Program-made: the position numbers and the translations under genes
From: Planctomycetota bacterium
GTDB taxonomy: Bacteria > Planctomycetota > Planctomycetia > Gemmatales > Gemmataceae
Assembly (NCBI GenBank): GCA_016177925.1
Contig: JACOUH010000130.1
Location: forward strand, 1-44,678
DNA length: 44,678 nucleotides
Direction of reading: 5' to 3'
The notes under the pieces: generated by a model
What the model saw: the letters and a program-made list of their open reading frames with translations, nothing else
The model's database searches: none
Told to the model about the DNA's origin: nothing
Shown: positions 16,925 to 24,300 of the stretch, in pieces
Numbering within the stretch: position 1 is the stretch's first letter
Layout: every line of letters starts with the position of its first letter

Positions 16925-19435
16925 TCAGTGCTGGAAGTCGAGCAGGCCCGGGGAAATCTCGAGGCGGTCGGCCAGGGCGAACAGGGCGTCGCGCAGGCGC
17001 GGGTCGAGGACTCCGCCCTGCGCCAGGCGGGCGTGGGCGTCGAGCAACTGGTTCTGGGCCTGCCACAGGTCGGGGCGAACGCCGAGCAGGCCGGCGGCAT
17101 CGAGCAGCAGGCCCGCTCGCTCGGCGGCGCCGGCGACGGCGTCCTCGGCGACCGCCTCGCGCAGCACCCGCTGGATCGCCTCGCCGAGGGCCTTGCCGAG
17201 CACGTCGCGCTCGGGCTGGTAGCCCCAGGCCCGCCCGCGTTCCAGCAGCGCTCGCAGCCGAGCCAGGCTCCCCGCCGTCCGCAAGGCGCCGATCTCCTCG
17301 TGCAGATGATGGTCGAGGTAGGCCGACGCGGCAGCACGCAGCGGCCTGGGGATCGGGTAACGCAACTGGCCCAGGCGGTTGAGTACGTCCTCGTCCTGGT
17401 TGGCCAGCCGCTCGAACGCCCGCTGGTACTCGCCGAAGCGATCTTGCAGCACGATGCCGATGACGCGCCGCTGCTCCTCGGCGAACAGGTCGTCCAGGCG
17501 ATGGACAGCGCCCTCAAACTCGCGCACCACCAGCGCCGTCACATCGGCGAGGGAGCCGGTCCGGTATGTCTCCAGAAGCCGTTTCTTGAACTCCTCGTAC
17601 TCGCGCGGCGAACGCTCCTTGCGGAGGACCGTGTAGAAGTCGAGCCCGCCGTAATGGATGACGACGAAGTTGGTCTCGGCACAGTCCCAGGTCGTCCGCG
17701 ACCGCGCCCGCAGCCGGCCGACCGCGACACGGTTGGCGCCGCGGCCATGCACCTCCTGATCGAGCGCCTCCAGATCGTAGCAGTAGACGCGCGTAGCGGG
17801 CTGGGGCGGCCGATAGAGCAGACTCAGCGCGTGGTGGGCAAGGACGCGCTCCAGGTCGGTGCGCCACGGGCTGATGAGCTGTTCCCAGACACCGCGCCCG
17901 TCCTTCAGTTGCGGCAGATTGCTCGGCGCCTTTTCCAGGCGCTCGACGAACTCGTCTTCGAGGTCGACGTTGAACGGTCGCGCCAGCTGCATCGCCCGGG
18001 CTGCGTAGCGCAGGCACTGCGTCGTTTCCAGACTGCTGATTTCGTCGAAGAACCAGCCGCACGACGTGTACATCAGGAGCCCGTTCCGCTGCATCTCGAG
18101 CAGCGAGAGGCCATCGCGGACGAGGACGTCATCGAGATCGGCGTGGCCGTGATGGCGGAAGAACTCGCGCACGCAGTGCGGGCTCCTGTCAAGAATGACG
18201 TCGATGTAGGCATCGCGGGCGGCCCACGGATCGAGGAAGCAGGCGCGTCCGCGTGTGCCGAACAGGGCGTCGAGCCGGCCTTTGAGCCAGTCGAGGGCCT
18301 GTCGCAGCGGGTCGCGCCAGGTCTGGTGCCAGTCGCCGCGGATGCGGCAGCCACAATCGCTTCGCCAGCGTTCGATGCCGTGAACGCAGCTCCACGAGCT
18401 GTTCTCGTGGATCTCGACTTCCCACTGCGGCGGGTGCAGCTCGAGGAACTCGCCGTAGTTGGTCAGACGGACATCGGGGTCGTGGCGTACCTTGTTGAGG
18501 ACGTAGGCCAGCGCCATGTCGCCGAAGGGGTGATGATGACCGTAGCTCTCGCCGTCGGTGGCGATGTGCATCAGCTCGGGATGCGGCCGGGCGTCGTCGA
18601 AGCCCTGCATCAGGTGATGGAGGAAGTCCTCGCCGCGGGCCAGGACGCGCTCAAACGCCACCTTTTGCGAGACGATGCTGTCGTAGAAGAACAGGGCAAT
18701 CGACCGTCCCGACGGCAGCCGGCACAGGTAGGCCCGCGACGGATCGACACGCCCGCCGGAGACGTCCTCCCAAGCCAAGGACGAATGACCAATGACCAAT
18801 GACGAATGACCAGCGCCGGCAGGGGATTCCTGTCTGGGTTGGTCATTGGTCATTGGTACTTCGGCATTACTCAAAGGGCGGATGCGGTGGGCCTGGCGCG
18901 GGGCGAGGACGGTGAAACGAACGCCGGCAGCGGCGAGGGCCTCCAGCGTGGCGATGTCGGCCGCCGTCTCGGGCAGCCACATCCCCTCGGCGTCGCGGTC
19001 GAAGCGGTGGCGGAAGTCGGCCAGCCCCCAGAGCAGCTGCGTCCGCTTGTCGCGCGCCGAGGCCAGCGGCAAGATGACGTGATTGTACACCTGGGCGAGG
19101 GCGTTGCCGTGACCGCGGTGGCGAGCGCGACTGTCGCGGTCACCCTGGACGATGCGCTGCAACACCTCCGGTGCCGCCTCGGCCAGCCAGGCCAGCAGCG
19201 TTGGGCCGAAGTTGAAGCTCATCCAGGCGTAGTTATTGATCAGGTTGACGATCTTGCCGCGGCAGTCGAGCAGGCGCGAGCGCGAGTTGGGAGCGTAGCA
19301 CTCGCGCGTGATGCGCTCGTTCCAGTCATGGTAGGGATGAGCGGAGTCCTGGACCTCGACCGCTTCCAGCCAGGGGTTCTCGCGCGGCGGCTGATAGAAG
19401 TGTCCGTGGATGCAGATGTAGCGCGGCGTTGCCAT
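16925..19435 (-). CDS. Glycoside hydrolase family 57-like protein with DUF3536
   Basis: Encodes 836 residues. The N-terminal catalytic half starts YICIHGHFYQPP (GH57 motif 1), then GMWLPE (the acidic residue region), and DGESYGHHHPFGD (about residue 300), the later catalytic motif. DUF3536 follows (about 460-830), all helical. GH57 enzymes act on alpha-glucans such as glycogen, in the cytoplasm; no signal peptide is present. An in-frame stretch of about 27 residues at 193-219 (containing VPMTNDQ and SLVIGHSSL) is encoded by a dispersed repeat and is foreign to the family. The domain either side reads on normally, so the gene is probably still functional. Confidence 0.88.
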   Translation of the reverse strand: MATPRYICIHGHFYQPPRENPWLEAVEVQDSAHPYHDWNERITRECYAPNSRSRLLDCRGKIVNLINNYAWMSFNFGPTLLAWLAEAAPEVLQRIVQGDRDSRARHRGHGNALAQVYNHVILPLASARDKRTQLLWGLADFRHRFDRDAEGMWLPETAADIATLEALAAAGVRFTVLAPRQAHRIRPLSNAEVPMTNDQPRQESPAGAGHSSLVIGHSSLAWEDVSGGRVDPSRAYLCRLPSGRSIALFFYDSIVSQKVAFERVLARGEDFLHHLMQGFDDARPHPELMHIATDGESYGHHHPFGDMALAYVLNKVRHDPDVRLTNYGEFLELHPPQWEVEIHENSSWSCVHGIERWRSDCGCRIRGDWHQTWRDPLRQALDWLKGRLDALFGTRGRACFLDPWAARDAYIDVILDRSPHCVREFFRHHGHADLDDVLVRDGLSLLEMQRNGLLMYTSCGWFFDEISSLETTQCLRYAARAMQLARPFNVDLEDEFVERLEKAPSNLPQLKDGRGVWEQLISPWRTDLERVLAHHALSLLYRPPQPATRVYCYDLEALDQEVHGRGANRVAVGRLRARSRTTWDCAETNFVVIHYGGLDFYTVLRKERSPREYEEFKKRLLETYRTGSLADVTALVVREFEGAVHRLDDLFAEEQRRVIGIVLQDRFGEYQRAFERLANQDEDVLNRLGQLRYPIPRPLRAAASAYLDHHLHEEIGALRTAGSLARLRALLERGRAWGYQPERDVLGKALGEAIQRVLREAVAEDAVAGAAERAGLLLDAAGLLGVRPDLWQAQNQLLDAHARLAQGGVLDPRLRDALFALADRLEISPGLLDFQH
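18783..18857. repeat. Dispersed palindromic repeat inside the GH57 gene
   Basis: Repeats of aatgacc/gacgaatgacc (18783-18811) are mirrored by ttggtcattggtcattggt (18839-18857); sixteen bases pair exactly. The unit length keeps the reading frame, adding about 27 residues to the protein. The motif tcattggtcattcgtcatt is, from memory, widely dispersed in planctomycete intergenic DNA. Confidence 0.85.
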
Positions 19436-19485
19436 CCGGTGTGCCTCGGCCTCGGGACGCGTCGATACCTTATGTTGTACCGGGC

Positions 19486-19647
19486 CGTGCCGGTAGGCAG
19501 GTTCGTGAAGTGGACGAGGTGCCCCTTGTCCATGAGAACCTTGAAGGAGCGCCAGACGATTTTCGAGTGCTCGAAATAGTCGTGAACGGCGTCCAGTTCG
19601 TGGCTGGCGCGGTCCCCGAGAGCACGAAGATCGTCCGTGATAGGCAT
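19486..19647 (-). pseudogene. N-terminal remnant of a small conserved planctomycete protein
   Basis: The first 54 codons (MPITDDLRALGDRASHELDA through HFTNLPTGT) read as a real protein and match my memory of a longer family of about 150-250 residues with two helices and an HEPN-like look. After LPTGT the reading only shadows the GH57 gene, whose start is at 19435, so the rest of the gene is missing. It starts ten bases after the stop of the upstream gene at 19658, an operon arrangement typical of the intact pair. The truncation is seen in sequence; the family size and fold are recollection. Confidence 0.55.
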
Positions 19648-19657
19648 CCGTCCCCTT

Positions 19658-19900
19658 TCAGGCGGCGCTATCGAGGAGTGCCTGAACCTGTGTCGGGTCC
19701 GTACTCCTGTGCAACCAGATCACCGTCATCAATGGCCCACTGTCCACGGAAACGGCGTGGTGATCGACCCAGTGCCGAATGGCGTTGTCCTCAAGTAACT
19801 TACGGAGACCTTCCAGACCGTTCACGGAAACCTTGATGTACGACCCCGCGCGCGCGTCGGTCACGACGCGGAACGGCTTTTGAGTGCCTGGGTCTACCAT
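19658..19900 (-). CDS. Small conserved protein of a two-gene planctomycete pair
   Basis: Encodes 80 residues: KPFRVVTDARAGSYIKVSVNG, a central KLLEDNAIRHWVDHHAVSVDSG, and the end TDPTQVQALLDSAA. It reads as a compact alpha/beta fold with no signal or membrane segment. I recall the same small protein lying directly upstream of the family whose remnant follows here, and the pair has the shape of a toxin-antitoxin or immunity pair. That role is inference. The start ATG at 19900 lies in a gap with a purine-rich stretch, cggaggtgaagg, before it, which is a good ribosome site. Confidence 0.7.
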   Translation of the reverse strand: MVDPGTQKPFRVVTDARAGSYIKVSVNGLEGLRKLLEDNAIRHWVDHHAVSVDSGPLMTVIWLHRSTDPTQVQALLDSAA

Positions 19901-20019
19901 CCTTCACCTCCGATTCCCAAGAGTCCTTCCTCATTGTACCGTGCGAAGCGATCGGCAACACCGGAAACCTCCTCGGACACAGGGAAAGGGCTGATCCAGT
20001 GCGGGGACCATCAGCCGCC

Positions 20020-20081
20020 GTTGGTGCCGGCGGCGATGAAGTCCTCGGCCTTGCGAGCGATGGCCAGCGGCACGATCTTGC
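20020..20081 (-). pseudogene. Second copy of the gltB 3' end
   Basis: These 62 bases match 21285-21346, the last coding bases of gltB, at 60 positions. On the minus strand they encode KIVPLAIARKAEDFIAAGTN and then reach their own stop (TNGG*, against TNAG* in gltB). The match stops at 20081, upstream in gene direction. It is therefore a genuine but detached gltB tail, 1265 bp from the live gene. The rest of the gap 19901-20297 shows no gene. Confidence 0.85.
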
Positions 20082-20297
20082 CGGAGGGCCAGTCTCAATG
20101 GTGCTTGACAGTGGGGACCGGCAGTGTCTAAATGAGGGAGTGTCAACGCGGAAACGAGGTTGGCATCGCCTGACACCGGCGGAGTGGTGTTCACAGCCGT
20201 CGCCCGCGATAGGCGGACTGGCGCGGTGATAGGCTGATCGGCATGGGCCATCGCGACACCGGCGCCGGTCAGTCTACTCACCAGTTCGGAGGCGAAG

Positions 20298-20765
20298 ATG
20301 AATGGTGGTGGCCTGATCTCTCCAGAGCGTGTCTGCTCCCAATGCGGCCGACGCATTCCGCGCGCCTCGGGACCGGGTGACGGGCCCCTGTGCGCAGAAT
20401 GTCGTCAACTCGCCGAACCACCTCCGGATGCGGCCCCTTCCACGGCGGTTGATTTCCTTGTGGGATTGATCGCCCCTCGATTCAAGGGGCAGAGCCTGAG
20501 CTGGGGGTCTGTGATTGCCATCGGGATCACGGCGGCGCTGGCGGCGATCGGTTTCGGTGCTCTGGGGGTGTATGCCCTCTCCACTCCGAACACGGGCCTG
20601 CCGCCCCAGTTCGGTTACGGGATGGTGGGGCTGGCAGCTTTGTGCCTGCTCGGTGGAGTAGCCTGCTTCGTGCCCAGCACTCGATGGTGGGTGCTTCCGT
20701 TGCTCGCTTGCCTCATCGTCGGGTTCGTGATCCTGCTGAGGGTAGCAAGAATCTTCCGGGCGTAG
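20298..20765 (+). CDS. Zinc-ribbon membrane protein, unknown function
   Basis: Encodes 155 residues. The ATG at 20298 is preceded by ggaggcgaag. A N-terminal four-cysteine ribbon, CSQCGRR (residues 13-16) and CAEC (about 32-35), is joined by a Pro/Ala linker to three transmembrane helices (about 70-95, 105-122, 130-150). The cytoplasmic ribbon probably binds zinc. Similar zinc-ribbon plus membrane proteins are common in planctomycetes without known role. It lies within the segment bounded by the two gltB 3' ends. Confidence 0.7.
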   Translation: MNGGGLISPERVCSQCGRRIPRASGPGDGPLCAECRQLAEPPPDAAPSTAVDFLVGLIAPRFKGQSLSWGSVIAIGITAALAAIGFGALGVYALSTPNTGLPPQFGYGMVGLAALCLLGGVACFVPSTRWWVLPLLACLIVGFVILLRVARIFRA

Positions 20766-20827
20766 CGTGTTTGGTCCTCTGGTATCGCCCCCGAAAAAGA
20801 AGTTCGGCCGCAGAGGGAAAGCTACGG

Positions 20828-20956
20828 ATGAAGGCCGTCTGGAAGTGCATCCACACCTGGCTCGATGCGAATGCGCCGGCGGGATACGGCCACCTTCGGC
20901 CTGGTGCCAGCGTCAAGGCGATCCGGGCGGCCGAGGACGCGATGGGGCTGAGAGCG
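20828..20956 (+). pseudogene. SMI1/KNR4 family N-terminal fragment
   Basis: The reading MKAVWKCIHTWLDANAPAGY, then HLRPGASVKAIRAAEDAMGL, matches the start of SMI1/KNR4 proteins (PF09346), which are often immunity proteins against polymorphic toxins. After residue 43 the reading turns into KKCQEPF, encoded by a dispersed repeat tgtcaggaaccttttt, and the rest of the domain (normally over 100 further residues) is missing. It is therefore a decapitated gene whose 3' part was lost or replaced. Confidence 0.7.
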
Positions 20957-21000
20957 AAAAAATGTCAGGAACCTTTTTCTATCTTACATCGGGGATATAA

Positions 21001-21279
21001 ATGGAGACTGAAGAAATCACGATCCGTGTCGACACAGAAGCGGCCCGCGCTTACCGCGCCGCCTCGGAGCAGGAGCGGCGGAAGCTCGATCTGCTGCTCA
21101 GCCTGCATCTGCACGACGCGCTACACCCCTCCGGCTCCTTACAAGACTTGATGCGCGAGCTGAGCCGCAAGGCCCAGCTGCGCGGCCTCACGCCAGAGAT
21201 CCTGGAGACCGCGGGGAAGTGGCAGGGAGAATTCGAGCGGCCCGAACAGGGCGAGTATGAACGACGAGAACCGCTCTAG
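21001..21279 (+). CDS. Type II antitoxin-like protein
   Basis: Encodes 92 residues. METEEITIRVDTEAARAYRA, then EQERRKLDLLLSLHLHDAL and LMRELSRKAQLRGLTPEILE, match a common family of VapB-like or ribbon-helix antitoxins in cyanobacteria and planctomycetes, usually followed by a PIN-domain toxin. The N-terminal strand and the following helix would bind DNA; the C-terminus would clasp the toxin. The C-terminal twenty residues are highly charged and may be non-native. The partner's start codon overlaps its 3' end at 21257 but the toxin is cut off. Confidence 0.75.
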   Translation: METEEITIRVDTEAARAYRAASEQERRKLDLLLSLHLHDALHPSGSLQDLMRELSRKAQLRGLTPEILETAGKWQGEFERPEQGEYERREPL

Positions 21280-21304
21280 CCAGCGTTGGTGCCGGCGGCG
21301 ATGA
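21257..21304 (+). pseudogene. Beheaded toxin gene (start only)
   Basis: An ATG at 21257 inside the antitoxin 3' end opens MNDENRSS, the arrangement expected for the partner toxin. At 21281 to 21285 the sequence becomes the 3' end of gltB in reverse, and the frame stops at 21304. No PIN-domain residue is present. The toxin has therefore been replaced by the gltB junction. Confidence 0.5.
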
Positions 21305-24300
21305 AGTCCTCAGCCTTGCGAGCGATGGCCAGCGGGACGATCTTGCGCAGGCGACGGCTGCGGCGCACCTCGCCCCAGTTCTTGAGAATCCATTCCGCCT
21401 GCCGACTGCCGGTCCGAGCGTGGAAGCCGATGATCAGCGGGTGCATCCATTCGTAATCCACGTAGGTGCAGTCGACCACGGCCACGCTGCGGGCGTGGAT
21501 CTTTGCCGGCACCTCGTTCTTCGGGTCGAAAACGAACAGCTCGCCGCCGGTCATGCCGCTGCCGATCTCGTTCTCGACTGGACCGAGGATGACGACCCGG
21601 CCGCGTGTCAGGTACTCACAAGCGTACTTGCCCGCGGCCTCGGCCACGATGGTCGCGCCCGAGTTGCGGATGCCGAGACGGTGGCCGGCGCGGCCGCCGA
21701 TGAAAATCGTTCCGCCGGTCGCTCCGTAACCCACGTTGTTGCCGGCGACCGACTGGAGCTGCCCGCCATAATCGGACTTGTCGTAGTCGAGCGTGACGAC
21801 GACCACTCCGCCGGAAATGCCCTTGGCGACGCCGTCCTGTGCGAAACCGCGCAGCTCCAGGTCGAGGCCGTTGACGCACCAGGCGCCGAAGCTTTGCCCC
21901 GCCTCGCCCTCGAAGCGGACGCGCACGCGCTTGTTGTTCGGCATCCCCTCGCGGCCGTACAGCCCCGCGATCAGCCCCGCCAGCGAGGCGCCTACGGCGC
22001 GGTCGCTGTTCCTGATCTTGAACATCAGGTCTGCATTGTGGCACGCATCGACCGCATCGCGGGCCGCCTCGAGGATGCGCTCGTTCAGCGGCGGCTTGCC
22101 CGCCGGGCCCCCACTGCAGACCCCCCAGCGCTGCTCATGCTGCGGAAACCTCTCGGCCAGGCGGCACAGCGCCATGTCCGGCTGCATGAAGCGCGCCAGG
22201 TCGACCAGCGCAGCCCGGCCAGCCAGGTCCGGGTTCTTGACCAGCAGCTCGGTGCGGCCGACGATCTCGCGGATGTGTCGCGCCCCCAGCTTCGCCAGCT
22301 CCTCGCGCACTTCCTGGGCGACGCCGAGGATGTACGCCTTGGTGTGCTCCGGGGTGCCCTTGTACTCGCCCTGCGTGCCGGTGATGCCGGTCGGGCAGTT
22401 GGGAATGTGACAGCTCTTGCAGACGATGCAGCCGACCGACACCATCAGCGCCTGGCCGAAGCTGAACTGGTCGGCACCGAGCAGAGCGTACTTGATCACG
22501 TCGAGACCGTTCTTGTTGCCGCCGCCAACACGTAACTTCACGCGCCCACGCAGACCGTTGACGACGAGGGCCTGGTGCGCCTCGGTGAGGCCCATCTCGC
22601 TGGGCAGGCCGGCGTGCTCCTTGCTCGACAGCATCGCGGCACCGGTGCCGCCACCAATGCCGTCGATCTCGATGACGTCGGCGCCGGCCTTGGCCACGCC
22701 GACGGCGATGGTGCCGATGTTCTCGACCGCCACCAGCTTGACCGACACCGGCGTCTTGCCAGCGGGGGACACCGCCTTGAGGTCGTGGATAAGCTGGGCG
22801 AGGTCCTCGATCGAGTAGATGTCGTGGTGCGGGGGCGGTGAGATCAGGTCGGTGCCGGGCCGGCCGTAGCGGATCTCGGCGATCTCCTTCGTCACCTTCT
22901 TGCCCATGAGCTGCCCGCCCTCGCCGGGCTTGGCGCCCTGGGCCATCTTGATCTGCAACTCCTCAGCGTTGACGAGGTACTCGGCGTCGACCCCGAAGCG
23001 GCCCGACGCCACCTGTCGCACCCGCGAGCGCAGCCGGCTCTTGCGGATGTCGCCGCCCAGCGCCAGCTCGTCGGGGTTGGCCAGACGTTCGGCGCGGACG
23101 CGCTCCCAGAACGGTCCCCAGGCGCGCTCGGGGATGTCGTTGCGGTGGCGGGATTCGCCGCCCTCGCCCGAGTTGCTGAAGCCGCCCAGTTCGTTGAGCG
23201 CCGCGGCGATCGTCTCGTGCGAGTCGCGTGTGAGGGCCCCGTGGCTCATCGCCGCCCCGCGGAAGTGGTTGCGGACAAGGTCGAGCGCGTCCTGCACTTC
23301 CTCGACCGGGATCGGTGTCCCTTGCGGACGGATCAACAGCAGGTCGCGCAGGACGGTCGGTGTGCGCGTGTTGATGAGATCGGTAAACTCCTTGTACGCC
23401 TTTGCGGCTCCCTCGGGCGAGTTCTCCTCAATGTCGGGCCCGCGCAGCGACCGCTTCTTCTTCTCGCCGTACGCTGCTTCCCCACCGCCGCCGGTCTCCT
23501 GTTCCTTGACGGCCTCGAGGCGCTCGCCCTCGTCCTCGGGCTTGTCGGTGAGGGGCAGCGAACCGGCGAGGGCGGCCTTGCGGAGGGCCATGCGGACCTT
23601 GGCGTTGAAGGCGTGGTAGTCGCGGTTGCGGCCGAGCACGGTCATCTTCTCGGCCTGCTGTAGCCGCCACTGGGCGTCCTCGACCAGTTCCTTCATGCCG
23701 ATGCCGCCGATGCGCGACGGCAGATTGCCGAGGAACTCCATCAACTCGGGCCCGAAGCCGACCGCCTCGAACAGCAGCGCTCCGCGGTAGCCATCGGTGG
23801 TCGTGATACCCATCTTGGAGATGATCTTCTTGAGGGAGTCCTCGAGGGCGGCGAACAGGTTTTCGAGGCACTCACGGGCCGTCAGCGACCACTCCTGCTT
23901 GGATTCAGGCTCCTTGAAGGTGAGTCCTTGCCGCACGAGGCGCAGCATCAGGTAGGGGTGGACGGCATCGGCTCCGAAGGCGACAAGGCAGGCGATGTCG
24001 TGCCCCTCCTGGATGTCGCCGGCCTGCACGACAAGGCTGCAGCGCTCGCGCAGGCCCTGGTTGCACAGGTAGTTGTGGACCGCGCCCAGGGCCAGCAGCG
24101 ACGGCACCGGCACAAGGCCATCGGCGAATGCCTCCTTGTCGGACAGACAAAGGATATTATAGCCGTCGTGGACGGCCCGTTCGGCCTCGCTGCGGAGTCG
24201 GTGCAGGCTCTCGCGCAGCGCCTCGGCCCCGCCGCGCAGCGGGAAGACGGCGGAGAGCGTCTGCATGCCGAGCACTTCATGGCGGCGAATCTCCTCGACA

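Noticed and set aside
15728-18802. A 1024-codon open frame on the plus strand
   Set aside because: It lies opposite the GH57 and propeller genes, which have clear domains. Long antisense frames are expected in GC-rich DNA; this one has no domain.
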